NCBI GenBank assembly: GCA_963771655.1 | Contig: CAVYUG010000002.1 | Coordinates: 174,298 to 238,297 of the forward strand | Reading direction: 5' to 3' | Length of the DNA stretch: 64,000 nt | Source of the DNA: JAWVFM01 sp963771655 | GTDB lineage: Bacteria; Actinomycetota; Thermoleophilia; Solirubrobacterales; 70-9 | Program-made: the position numbers and the translations under genes | Notes under the pieces: generated by a model | Seen by the model: only the letters and a program-made list of their open reading frames with translations | Told to the model about the DNA's origin: nothing | Database searches by the model: none | In this document: positions 44,759 through 54,350 of the stretch, one piece after another | Layout of the letters: each line of letters opens with the position of its first letter | How positions within the stretch are numbered: the stretch's first letter is position 1

Positions 44759-45187
44759 ATGCGCCGCAGGCTGGCTCCTCACCGGGGCGACGACGCCGAG
44801 GCCCTCGCGCTCTGCCAGGAGGCGATGGATGGCCTTCAACGCCCGGGACCTCGACACGATGCTGGCGGACTTCGACCCCGAGGTCGAATGGTGTCCCCTC
44901 CGCTCCGAGACCGAGGGCGCCTATCCGCGGCCACGACGGCATTCGCAGGTGGGTCGCCGAGACGGACGAGCTCTTCGAGCACAGCTACGCCGGATCGATG
45001 CGGCGAGCTGGCAGGGAGACGACACGATCCTCGCCGAGGGCCGGATCGACCTCCAGGGCAAATCGAGCGGCGCGCCGATCGAGCTTGCCCGTGACCTGGG
45101 TCTTCCGCCTGCGCGACGACAAGGTGGTACTGGGCCCGCGCCTTCACAGATCGCGCCGCGGCCCTCGCCGAGCTCGGGGCCGGCTGA
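44759..45187 (+). pseudogene. broken SnoaL-like / NTF2-fold protein
   Basis: Pieces of one protein lie in different frames: DAEALALCQEAMD, then AFNARDLDTMLADFDPEVEW (the classic SnoaL helix 'LD-x-L'), then GHDGIRRWVAETDELFEHSY, then DDTILAEGRIDLQGKSSGAPI, and WARAFTDRAAALAELGAG ending at 45187. At least three one-base shifts separate them. Whether the lesions are errors or decay is unclear, but four shifts in 430 bases is high. Intact relatives are small cone-shaped enzymes or binding proteins of about 130 residues. Confidence 0.7.
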
Positions 45188-45428
45188 GCAACTTTCGGCG
45201 CCCCGGAGTGTCGAAGGGGTAGGCGGGACGGCGGGGGCTGATTGGCAGGGCGGCGGTCGGGGCGGTGATCTCGACCGCCGCCACCGCCGTTCCGGCGAGC
45301 TCGCCGGTGCCGGGCCGATTCGGCCCACCGCGCGACCGTGTTTTGTACAGGCCGCGCAGTTAGGGCCTCGCGCTCGCGGGTAGCGCTCCGAACGGGGAAC
45401 TCCCAGTGGCGACCAGGAGGTACTTCCA

Positions 45429-47126
45429 ATGCTGAAGCGGGGATGGATCGTCGGAGCGATTGGCCTGGCACTGGCCCTCGCGGCGCCGGCCGCCGGACAG
45501 GCGGCCACGGAGTCCCTGGTCACACACGCGAGCCCTCCGTCGCCCTTCCCCCAGAACAAGCAGAACGAGCCGACCGTCGCGATCGATCCAAACGATCCGA
45601 GCGTCGTCGCGGCGGGATCGAACGACGAGATCGACGAGCCTCCCTGCGACGGCTCCGACTGCCCGTTCGCCCAGGGGGTCGGCAACTCGGGCATCTACTT
45701 CTCATTCGACGGCGGCGGCAGCTGGATCCAGCCCACCTATCAGGGGTGGAGCGGCCGCAGCGGCACCCTCGGCCCGGGTCCGATCGGAACGCTTCCCCAC
45801 TACTACGAGCAGGGCCTCGTCTCCGACGGCGACCCCGTCGTCGCGTTCGGACCCCGCCCCGACGCGGACGGGCATTTCTCGTGGTCGAACGGCTCGCGCC
45901 TCTACTACGCGAACCTGACCTCGAACTTCTCGACCGTCCGCTCCGAGGCGACCTTCCGCGGGTTCGAGGCGATCGCCGTCTCGCACGCCGACCGCGTCGA
46001 CGGACGCTGCGGCCGACGACGCCGGCGCCTGGAGCGACCCGGCGGTGGTCACGAGCCAGCGCCAGAGCCAGACGACGTTCTCCGACAAGGAGGCGATGAC
46101 GGCCGACAACGCGGCATCGAGCCCGAACTTCGGCAACGTCTACGTCTGCTACTCGCGGTTCAACAGCCAGCAGCCCGACGGGCCGATCAAGATCGCCTTC
46201 AGTCGCTCGACCGACGGCGGGATGACGTTCTCCGCTCCGAAGACGATCAGCTCCGCCTCGAAGGTCCGCACCCAGGACGGCCGGCAGGGCTGCGCGGTCC
46301 GAACCGACAGCCACGGGATCGTCAACGTCGTCTGGGAGGACGCCGTGCACAAGCGATCGGTGTTCGAGCTGGCGCGGTCGTCCGACGGCGGCAGGAGCTT
46401 CGGCAAGGCGCAGGTGGTGGCCAACGTCACCGACGTGGGTAAGTTCGACGGCGTCCGCTCGTTCTCGTTCGACGGCATCGCCGGAGCGCGAACCAGCTCG
46501 TTCCCGAGCCTCAGCATCGCCAACGGCGCGCCCAGCGGCAGCGGCGCTCCGAACACGATGGCTCTCGGGTGGTCGGACGCCGCCGACGGGCTCAACCATG
46601 AGCACGCCCTGGTGCAACTCTCCGGGGACGGTGGGCGTAACTGGACGGATCCCGCGCCCACAGAGGAGTCCGGCGATCGTCCCGATTTCGCCTTCCTCAG
46701 CATCTCGCCGAACGGGCAGGACCTCTACGTCGTCTACGACGGCTTCACGGATCCGTTCCGCGACGACACAACGAGCAGCCGGACCTTCTTCGGAGTCACG
46801 AGACACGCCGACGTCAGCGGCACCGCGCTCGAGCGGGCTGCGGGACCCTGGATCGAAGCGCGCCCGGCGACGCTCGCGCGTCGAGCGCCAATGGCCTCAT
46901 CGACGAGTTCATCGGCGATTACAACACGGTCGATTCCACGCCCGCCGGCGCAGTTAGCGTCTTCAACGACGCGAGCAGCGCGGAGGTGTGCCCGATGATC
47001 AACACGTTCCGCCAGGCGACGGTTGACGGCACGGCCGGCGCGCCGCCGGCGCCCGGCACCGACTGCCCGGCGACCTTCGGCAACACCGACATCCTCGCCG
47101 CCGTCGCGAGCGACCCGACTCCGTAG
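45429..47126 (+). CDS. secreted BNR-repeat (sialidase-like) protein, frame-shifted twice
   Basis: AGGAGGT (45415-45421) lies seven bases before ATG 45429. A signal peptide (AIGLALALAAPAAGQAA) is followed by Asp-box motifs SFDGGGSW, STDGGMTF, SSDGGRSF and SGDGGRNW, typical of beta-propeller proteins such as sialidases. The frame shifts near 46000 and near 46860. The third part (ANGLIDEFIGDYNTV ... FGNTDILAAVASDP) ends at 47126. No catalytic sialidase residues can be confirmed, so I name only the fold. The 240-base gap upstream shows no gene. Confidence 0.75.
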
Positions 47127-47186
47127 GGACCGGCTCCGGCGTGGGGGCGTCGGAGCCGTCCTTCGCCGCCTCTAGCCTCGCGCTCG

Positions 47187-48254
47187 ATGGCCGAGATCAT
47201 CGAGGCGCTCGGGGGCGCCGAGCGCGAGCGGATCGCGACGCTGCGCCGGGACGGGCATTTCTTCTGGATCGATCTCGACTTCAACGAGGTCAGCCGCGAC
47301 CAGCTCCAGGAGGCGCTCGGGATCGAGCCCCACGCCCTCGAGCCCCTCCTCGACTTCGGCCGCGAGATCCCTCCCTCGCACAAGTTCCACGCCGACGGCG
47401 AGCACGTCGTCTTCCCGTTCGTGGTCTTCGCCGAGGCCCCGTCGCTCGAGGAACACGTCGCCCGGTTCGAGCCGATCGAGGTGCACGTGCTGGTTCACGG
47501 CGACTACCTGCTGACGATGCATCGCCACGGGCCGCCGCTGCCGCAGATCATCTCCGGCTACACGCCCGAGGGCCGCAGCGAGCAGTACGTCGTCTACGCG
47601 GTCCTCGACGCGATGGGCGCCACGGCCTTCGACGCGCTCAACAACGTGCATCTCGCGATCGAGGGCCTGCAGGTCGCCTCCGCCGACATCGGCAACGCGC
47701 GCGTGCGGATGACGACCCTCCGGGAGGCGAGCGCACGGCTGGCCGTGATGCGCCGCCAGCTCGGCCCGATGCAGGGGATCTTCGAGCGGATCAGCCAGGA
47801 GATCGGCCAGGTCGATGGGCTCGAGCCCGACAGGCAGCGGGGCTACTTCGATCGCATCGACGGCCAGCTCCACCGCCTGATCGACGGCATCGACGCCGCG
47901 TCGAGCTCGATGGCTCAGCTCGTCGACCTGCGGCTCAACGAGACGATGTACTGGCTCACCGTGGTGGCGACGATCTTCCTGCCGCTGACCTTCGCGACGG
48001 GCTTCTTCGGGATGAACTTCGCCTGGCTCGTGAAACGGATCGACACGCCGCTCGCGTTCCTGCTCCTCGGGGTGGGGATCCCCGCGCTCCTGACCCTCTT
48101 CACCTACCTGCTGATTCAGCGCCGCGGCCGGCCGGTCGAGGGCGACCCGAACTCGATCGAGCGCGCGGTCGGCGCCCTGCGCGGGACCATCCCGCGCGCG
48201 GCACCGATCAAGATGTCGCTCAACATGGCCCGCGGCCAGCGCCGGCGAGGCTGA
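47187..48254 (+). CDS. CorA-type magnesium/cobalt transporter
   Basis: Predicted 355 residues. A large cytoplasmic domain is followed by two C-terminal helices. The pore signature G-M-N is present in TGFFGMNFAWL, after MYWLTVVATIFLPLTFA. It would let Mg2+ (or Co2+, Ni2+) enter down the membrane potential as a pentamer. Full length, ATG 47187. The C-terminal tail is basic (RGQRRRG). Confidence 0.93.
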   Translation: MAEIIEALGGAERERIATLRRDGHFFWIDLDFNEVSRDQLQEALGIEPHALEPLLDFGREIPPSHKFHADGEHVVFPFVVFAEAPSLEEHVARFEPIEVHVLVHGDYLLTMHRHGPPLPQIISGYTPEGRSEQYVVYAVLDAMGATAFDALNNVHLAIEGLQVASADIGNARVRMTTLREASARLAVMRRQLGPMQGIFERISQEIGQVDGLEPDRQRGYFDRIDGQLHRLIDGIDAASSSMAQLVDLRLNETMYWLTVVATIFLPLTFATGFFGMNFAWLVKRIDTPLAFLLLGVGIPALLTLFTYLLIQRRGRPVEGDPNSIERAVGALRGTIPRAAPIKMSLNMARGQRRRG

Positions 48255-48319
48255 GGGCTCCAAGCCCGCCCTCGGCGCGCCCAGGCGCCGGCGGGAGTGC
48301 GACCCCGAGGACCGGGTAG

Positions 48320-48721
48320 ATGCGATGGATGCTCCGAGTCGACATCCGCAGGCTCGCGGCGGTCGACATGTACGGCGCGCGCGGGACGAGGCGCCGCCGC
48401 CGGGTGATCGTCGCCGAGTTCGTCCTCGGCGCGGTGGTCGGAACGGCGATCGGGCTCGCGGTCGCGATCGGCTTCCCCGGCGCCGGCTGGGTCGTCTTCG
48501 GCGCCTGGCTCACGGGCGTGTCGCTGAACTACGCGCCGCTGGCCATCCACGCGGTCTCGCTATTTCCCGGCCACCGGCTCGAGGCCGAGCTGGCAGGAGT
48601 CGACATCGGGCGCGAGCTGCGCCACTACACGGTCGTCCAGTTCTGGATCGCCGTCCCGCTCCTGTTCGTCGTCCTCGCCGTCGCGCAGCTTCGCGACGGT
48701 CCCCCGGGTGCGCCGAGCTGA
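48320..48721 (+). CDS. small membrane protein
   Basis: Predicted 133 residues. Three hydrophobic stretches (VIVAEFVLGAVVGTAIGLAV, AGWVVFGAWLTGVSLNYA, FWIAVPLLFVVLAVAQL) lie after a basic N-terminus. A second ATG lies nine bases downstream of the first. No known family; downstream of CorA on the same strand with a 65-base gap. Confidence 0.6.
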   Translation: MRWMLRVDIRRLAAVDMYGARGTRRRRRVIVAEFVLGAVVGTAIGLAVAIGFPGAGWVVFGAWLTGVSLNYAPLAIHAVSLFPGHRLEAELAGVDIGRELRHYTVVQFWIAVPLLFVVLAVAQLRDGPPGAPS

Positions 48722-48839
48722 CCCCCGTTCAGCCCGAGGCGAGCTCGAGGTGCCCGGGATGTGCGGGGAAGAGGGCGAGCATCTCGTCGGCCGCGCAATC
48801 TATTCTGCTCGCGCTTTGAGGCGGCGAAGGAGGTTCAGC

Positions 48840-49417
48840 GTGAAGTCGATTCGGTCCAAAGGCGGGGGCGGCATGCTCGCGGCGGCAGTGGTGGCGGTCG
48901 CGCTCAGCGGCTGCTCGGTCAGCTTCAGCTCCGGCGACACCATCAAGCAGGACGACGAGGTGAAGAACGCGCAGAACTTCATCGACCAGCAGCTCACGAA
49001 CCTGCCGCCGACGAAGTCAGTCGACTGCCCCGACGGCGTCGACGCCAAGACCGGCACCACGTTCGAGTGCACGGCGACGCTCGAGAACGGTCAGAAGATC
49101 ACGATCCCGCTCGTGTCGTCACGACGAGCGACAGCGGCGGCACGATCAACAGCAACCCCGACATCGTCGATCAGGCCCTCGCCGTCGATCTGATCTACGG
49201 GGCCGCGAACTCGCCGGTGAAGGCCGTCGACTGCCCCGCCGGCGCGCAGGCGAAGGTGAACGCGACGATCGAGTGCAAGGCGACGCTCCAGAACGGTGAG
49301 ACCGACCTGATCACGATCAGGGTCGTGGGCATCGCCGAGAACGGCACTCAGCACCTGGCGATCGTCGCCGCCAAGAAGATCAGGCGTCATTCGCCAGCAG
49401 TGCCGAGCGCGCGGTAG
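48840..49417 (+). CDS. lipoprotein with two DUF4333 domains, frame-shifted
   Basis: GTG 48840 with GGAGG nearby; lipobox VALSGCS. The first DUF4333 unit (VDCPDGVDAKTGTTFECTAT) is followed by a one-base shift near 49116, after which the reading continues RVVTTSDSGG and a second unit (VDCPAGAQAKVNATIECKAT). DUF4333 is common in actinobacterial lipoproteins, often near protein kinases, with no known activity. With the shift undone it would be a single protein of about 190 residues. Confidence 0.8.
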
Positions 49418-49455
49418 GGTCGGCTCGATATCCACCTACTGACGGAGGTAGAGGA

Positions 49456-49718
49456 ATGCACGCAGTGGTCGTAAGGGTCACGATCAAGGACGTGGACGCC
49501 GCGACGACGGAGCTCACCGAGCAGGTGGTGCCCGCGTCTCGCAGGCGCCGGGGTTCAAGGCCGGCTACTGGACGAGGAAGGACGACAACGGCCTTTCGAT
49601 GATCATCTTCGAGTCCGAGGAGGCGGCGAAGAACGCTTCCGAGGCGATCTCGGCGAACATGCCGGACGCCGTCACGCTCGACCACGTCGCGGTCCGCGAG
49701 GTCGTCGCGAGCGCCTAG
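49456..49718 (+). CDS. small dimeric alpha/beta-barrel (ABM-like) protein, frame-shifted
   Basis: Frame 1 gives MHAVVVRVTIKDVDAATTEL. After about 49533 one base is missing and the continuation is SQAPGFKAGYWTRKDDNGLS ... IIFESEEAAKNASEAI, ending at 49718. Together they form the roughly 87-residue dimeric ferredoxin-like fold of antibiotic-biosynthesis-monooxygenase relatives. GGAGG occurs upstream. The gene ends four bases into the start of the convergent membrane-protein gene. Confidence 0.75.
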
Positions 49719-50071
49719 GGACGCCGGGCAGCCAGCAGCGCCAACCCGAGGGCGGCGACGCCGCCGAGCACCGGCACGGCCCGCCTCGCCGCCCGCGGCG
49801 AGAGGACGAGCTCGAAGAGCGGCGTCTCGTCGCCGATCCGATCGCCGAGGGGCCCGAGCGGGCAGTCGCCGCCGTTCGCTCCGACGAGGACGCCCTCGCC
49901 GACGAGGCCTGCGATCGCGGCGTGGAGCAGCGGTCCGCGCCGGCCGGTGAGGGCGCACCAGTACACGTAGGCGATCGAGGCGAGGAAGCCGACGGCGATG
50001 AGCGCGTGCATCGTCCGCCAGGCGGCGATGAGCGTCCAATGTTTGCCGCCGAGCTCGGTGACGTGGGACAT
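49715..50071 (-). CDS. small membrane protein
   Basis: Predicted 118 residues, three or four hydrophobic helices (LIAVGFLASIAYVYWCAL; LLHAAIAGLVGEGVLVGA; VPVLGGVAALGLALLAA). NGGDCPLGPLGDRIGDETPLFEL between helices recalls the conserved Cys-Pro-Leu loop of DUF2784-like proteins, but the match is only suggestive. The structured RNA Z ends 25 bases upstream of its ATG, so Z could be its leader. Confidence 0.65.
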   Translation of the reverse strand: MSHVTELGGKHWTLIAAWRTMHALIAVGFLASIAYVYWCALTGRRGPLLHAAIAGLVGEGVLVGANGGDCPLGPLGDRIGDETPLFELVLSPRAARRAVPVLGGVAALGLALLAARRP

Positions 50072-50096
50072 CGCCTCTCAGCCTTTCAGAACCGCT

Positions 50097-50311
50097 ACGG
50101 CCCGCCGGAGCGGGCCGTGAGCTGCGGCCGGGGAGCTACCCCGGGCCCAACTGCCACTTGAGGTTGCGATCAAGTCTACGCCGGCGGGCGGGTCTGCCAC
50201 GGAACCGCCCCCGACGGCGGCGGAGCGCGGGGGACTCGAACCCCAGCCGGGTCCTAACCCGGCCGCCTCAAGTGGCATTTGGGCGCGGCACCTCACCGCT
50301 TCACGCTCCGC
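50097..50311 (-). ncRNA. tRNA-like pseudoknotted RNA, copy Z
   Basis: On the minus strand the order is as follows. Acceptor-like stem 5' arm GCGGAGCG (50304-50311), pairing with 50220-50227. D-like hairpin (GCGG/CCGC, 50285-50299). Strand C (50266-50277). Variable hairpin of 7 bp (50246-50263). T arm GGGG-TTCGAGT-CCCC (50230-50244). After the acceptor comes a longer insert than in X and Y, then C' (50152-50163), perfectly complementary to C over 12 bases. A CCGGGG/CCCCGG hairpin (50128-50144) and a terminator-like ACGGCCCGC hairpin (50097-50118) follow. There is no real anticodon loop, so it is not a working tRNA. Confidence 0.7.
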
Positions 50312-50403
50312 GCGCAGAGCATGCACCGGAATCGTTCACGCGTGGCGCACACGCTGTGCCAGGTCCGTGCACGGGGAGCGCCGATAGGGCCGGCCGAGCG
50401 CGC

Positions 50404-51117
50404 TCAGGGCGCGACCAGCAGTTCGCGGACTCGCTCCCCGAAGACCCGCCAGCGGCGCTCGTTGTCGTGGACGAGGATGGCCGACTCGGCCATCAGGTCG
50501 GCGGCGCGGTCGATCAGCTCCGATGCCGAGTAGAGGTAGCCCGGCGCGTTGCGCGGTCCGGCGAGGTCGGCGCGCAACGCAGCCGGTGAGAGGTCGACCG
50601 CGCCGATGAGGTCGAGCGCGCGGTGCAGGAGCCGCGCGATGAGGCCCTGGAGCGCGGCCGACTGCCAGTCGTTGGCGATGATGCGGTGGCGCTCGCCAAG
50701 GAGGTCCGCCAGCTCGGGGTAGGCGGCAAGCGCGCCGGCGACGCCCCACGACTGCTCCATCGCGGAGCTGAGCCAGTCCGAGCTTGCCGCCATGTCGCGG
50801 GCCGCGGTCTCGAGGTCGCGCTTGAGCTGCCGAAGCTCCGCCGGCTCCTCCTCGCCCTCCATGAAGAGCACACCGGTCTCGCCGACGAGCCCCGGCGCGT
50901 TCAGGTCCTCGGCGCCCGCGAAGGGGCTCGCGGCCGGATGGTCGGTCGGGGTCGCCTCGCTCCACTGAGCCGCCAGCGCCTTCAGGATCCGCGACGCCCG
51001 CTGGGCGTCGGCCGCGGCCCGAAGCGGCGCCTGCGAGTAGAACTTCTCGTGCTCGCGGTGCGTCCGCGTGAGATTGCCGATCGTCTCGAGCAGTTGGCGC
51101 GGCGGGCTCTCGGGCAC
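50404..51117 (-). CDS. helical hypothetical protein
   Basis: Predicted 237 residues, almost all helical, without signal peptide or membrane helix. Acidic and Leu/Ala-rich, with heptad-like stretches (ELRQLKRDLETAARDMA). Starts with GTG at 51117. No family recognised. It may be a scaffold or regulator. Confidence 0.6.
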   Translation of the reverse strand: MPESPPRQLLETIGNLTRTHREHEKFYSQAPLRAAADAQRASRILKALAAQWSEATPTDHPAASPFAGAEDLNAPGLVGETGVLFMEGEEEPAELRQLKRDLETAARDMAASSDWLSSAMEQSWGVAGALAAYPELADLLGERHRIIANDWQSAALQGLIARLLHRALDLIGAVDLSPAALRADLAGPRNAPGYLYSASELIDRAADLMAESAILVHDNERRWRVFGERVRELLVAP

Positions 51118-51185
51118 GAGGCCAGTCTCGCAGGATGCGGGGGATCAGAAGGCATCGCGCGGCACTAGGCTGGCCCACGGAACGC

Positions 51186-51563
51186 ATGGCGGTCGACCTC
51201 GCAATCGACGTCGAGAACACCCCCGGCGCGCTCGCGCGAGTGGCGGCCGCGATCAGCGATGCCGGCGTGAACATCGCCGCCGCCACGTGCGTCGAGCGGG
51301 CCGAGCGGGCCGAGCTCCACATCCTCGTCCCACACGCCGAGGCGGTCAGGCACGCGCTGGCGATCTCCCACGTCGCGGTCACGCGTGAGCGCGAGGTGGT
51401 CGTGGTCGATGTCGAGGACCGCCCGGGCGTGCTGGCCGATCTGACCCGCAGGATCGCCCGGGCAGGGGTCAACCTCGATCTGGTCTACGTCGCCACGCAG
51501 AACCGGGTGGTCTTCGGGGCGGCCGACCTCGACGCCCTTCGGGCGGCGCTCGGTGCGAGCTGA
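51186..51563 (+). CDS. protein of two tandem ACT domains
   Basis: Predicted 125 residues from ATG 51186 (upstream codons in frame are unconvincing). Two halves repeat the ACT plan: DLAIDVENTPGALARVAAAI ... AGVNI and VVVDVEDRPGVLADLTRRI ... AGVNLDLV, each a beta-alpha-beta-beta-alpha-beta fold used to bind amino acids or other small ligands. No catalytic domain is attached, so it is probably a small regulatory binding protein. Confidence 0.85.
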   Translation: MAVDLAIDVENTPGALARVAAAISDAGVNIAAATCVERAERAELHILVPHAEAVRHALAISHVAVTREREVVVVDVEDRPGVLADLTRRIARAGVNLDLVYVATQNRVVFGAADLDALRAALGAS

Positions 51564-51602
51564 GGCGAAGGGCGGGCCGCGGCCGCCCGCCTCCCGAACG
51601 GT

Positions 51603-51778
51603 CGAACGGCCCGCAGTAGCGGGCCGTTCGCGGTTGAAGCGGGGCCGAACCCCGCGCACCACCGAGTGGCAGAAGTGTAGGCGCGGAGGGCGCCGGACTC
51701 GAACCGGAACCGACCTCGCAGCCGGTCACAACCATCCTCGGTGGTGCATCTCGCCTTGAGACTTCAACCCTCCGCGCC
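51603..51778 (-). ncRNA. tRNA-like pseudoknotted RNA, copy X
   Basis: On the minus strand: acceptor-like arm GGCGCGGAGGG (51768-51778) pairs with 51680-51690 over 11 bases. D-like hairpin near 51748-51762. Strand C GCACCACCGAG (51737-51747). Variable hairpin GACC/GGTC. T arm CCGG-TTCGAGT-CCGG. Past the acceptor, C' (51656-51666) is perfectly complementary to C. Then come a GCGGGG/CCCCGC hairpin, a segment (51632-51638) complementary to GGTTGAA just inside the acceptor, and a 12-bp terminator-like hairpin (51603-51630). It is a near copy of Y in the opposite orientation. Confidence 0.75.
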
Positions 51779-51866
51779 AGCCGAAGGAGACCGCAAGATG
51801 CCGCGCGGTTGGGACGCGAACTCGGCCATCTTGGTCAACGATGTGTGTCGAGAGAGCGCCCGCGAG

Positions 51867-52625
51867 CTACTCGCCGCGCCGCAGCTGGTAGAGGCCCTGG
51901 GGCGGGTTGGCGTTCACGATGCGCCCGTCCCTGCAGGTGGCCTGGAAGCTCGCGAAGCGCTTGCTCGGGTGCTTCGCGCTCACCGTGTAGGTGCCGCGAG
52001 GGACCTCGGTCCAGATGACCCCGCCGTCCGTCGACGTCTTCGTTAGCGAGGGGTCCGGGATCACGTCGTCGTTGAAGTAGACGGGGCCGGGCACCTTGGG
52101 GCGCGTGGTCGCAGTGGCGCCCGGCACACCGTGGGCGCCGAAGGCGATGAACTGCGGGAAGGTCAGGTCGCGGATCTCCTTCGTGCTCACCGTGGAGACG
52201 ATCGCGCATCGCGCCGGGTCGCCGTTCTCGTCGAGCTGGACCCCGAGCAGCTGCGCGAGCAGCTGGTAGATGCCCTCGCTCGGGGTCTGGAAGTTCACCC
52301 GGCGCAGGTTGCGGCCGTGGGTGGCGAAGGTCTGCAGGTAGATGCCGTGATAGCCGGCGGCCTTGATGTACGGGGTCACCTTGCGGCGGTCGGGGACGAC
52401 GAGGCGGTAGCTGCCGTTCTTCCGGCTCGTCGCGGTCGCGCCGGGGGCGCCGCGGGCGCGGATCGTCGCCCCCGCGATCGGATCCTGGTTGTCGAACGCG
52501 TAGGCCGTGCCGGTGATCGCGACCGTGCGCTTCCCGGTCGCCGCCTGGCCGGCGGTCGCGGGCGCGACGACCGAAACGACGAGGAGGGCGCCCGCGCAGC
52601 CACAGATCCGCCTTCGCCAGCTCAT
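51867..52625 (-). CDS. secreted carboxypeptidase-regulatory-like domain protein
   Basis: Predicted 252 residues. A signal peptide (GALLVVSVVAPATAGQAA) precedes two beta-sandwich units: TAYAFDNQDPIAGATIRARGA ... GSYRLVVPDRR and a later one around TEVPRGTYTVSAKHP. The 'GATI-R ... DG-Y-L-V/T' pattern is typical of carboxypeptidase-regulatory-like (CarboxypepD_reg) folds. Exported, no enzyme motif; possibly structural or carbohydrate-binding. Confidence 0.7.
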   Translation of the reverse strand: MSWRRRICGCAGALLVVSVVAPATAGQAATGKRTVAITGTAYAFDNQDPIAGATIRARGAPGATATSRKNGSYRLVVPDRRKVTPYIKAAGYHGIYLQTFATHGRNLRRVNFQTPSEGIYQLLAQLLGVQLDENGDPARCAIVSTVSTKEIRDLTFPQFIAFGAHGVPGATATTRPKVPGPVYFNDDVIPDPSLTKTSTDGGVIWTEVPRGTYTVSAKHPSKRFASFQATCRDGRIVNANPPQGLYQLRRGE

Positions 52626-52741
52626 TCGTGGATCGCATCACGACGGGGGCAGCGCGGCATCGGGGCCGCGCCGCAACCTCTCGCGGTCAACTACCGAGCG
52701 CAGATCGAGCGTGACGGGGCCGGCCCGCTGCTGGACTTCCC

Positions 52742-53530
<789 letters not shown>

Positions 53531-53738
53531 ACCAGGTGAGGCCGCAGGCCAGGGGCCTACCAAGCGGGGCGCACCACGTCCCGGCGCGGACCTGAAGAAG
53601 GCCTAAAACCTCGGCCGGCGCCCGGCGCCCGCGTGAACCCCGGCGGTCCGCCGCCCGTATCCGGTGGTGGAAGCGCTCAGAGGACCAACGCCCCCGCGCT
53701 TCCCGCCGGATTCCCCCCAACCGAAAGAGGTACCACCC

Positions 53739-54344
53739 GTGAAGGCACGAGTCTTCCTCACGTTCCCCCTTGCCCTGCTCGCCCTCCTGGCGGTCGCCGG
53801 CTGCGGCAGCAGCGGCGGCGGCAGCTCCTCCTCGACCGGCCCGGCGAACGCCAGCGCGAACGGACCGGCGTCGAGCGGGAGCGGCGGCAGCGCCACCGTC
53901 GACGTCGCGAACAACCCGCAGCTCGGCAAGATCCTCGTCGACAGCAAGGGCCTGACGCTCTACACGTTCGCCAAGGACACCGGCAGCAAGTCGACGTGCT
54001 CCGGCGCCTGCGCGAAGGGCTGGCCGCCGCTGATCGCGAGCGGCAAGCCGACGGCGGGCAGCGGCGTCAGCTCCGGCATGCTCGGCACGAGCAAGCGCAG
54101 CGACGGGTCGATGCAGGTGACGTTCGGCGGACACCCCCTCTACACGTTCTTCGAGGACAAGTCCCCGGGCGATGTGACCGGCAACGGCTCCACCGCCTTC
54201 GGCGCCGCCTGGAACGTGGTGACGCCGAGCGGCGCGAAGGGGCCCGCCGGCAGCTCGACGGCGAGCTCCGGCAGCTCGGCCTCGAGCGGCGCGGCCAGCA
54301 GCAGCACGTCCTCGGGCGGCGGTGGCGGCGGGTACGGCTACTAG
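53739..54344 (+). CDS. lipoprotein with repeated Y-x-F/W-x-x-D motif domain
   Basis: Predicted 201 residues from GTG 53739 (AGAGG eight bases upstream). Lipobox LLAVAGCGSS, then a Ser/Gly linker. Two halves of a repeat, LTLYTFAKD and HPLYTFFED, carry the conserved Tyr-x-(F/W/Y)-x-x-D motif of the COG4315-type lipoproteins, with two Cys (STCSGACAKGW) between. The end is Ser/Gly-rich, possibly a wall linker. Role unknown. Confidence 0.8.
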   Translation: MKARVFLTFPLALLALLAVAGCGSSGGGSSSSTGPANASANGPASSGSGGSATVDVANNPQLGKILVDSKGLTLYTFAKDTGSKSTCSGACAKGWPPLIASGKPTAGSGVSSGMLGTSKRSDGSMQVTFGGHPLYTFFEDKSPGDVTGNGSTAFGAAWNVVTPSGAKGPAGSSTASSGSSASSGAASSSTSSGGGGGGYGY

Positions 54345-54350
54345 GCCGGG

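Noticed and set aside
45188..45428. Gene in the gap before the BNR protein
   Set aside because: No frame with a start, ribosome site and domain; only the AGGAGGT of the next gene is convincing.
50220..50311. Ordinary tRNA (or tRNA-Sec / allo-tRNA) on the minus strand
   Set aside because: Acceptor and T arm fit, but there is no sound anticodon stem-loop; the bases that would form it pair perfectly with a downstream strand, and X and Y show the same.
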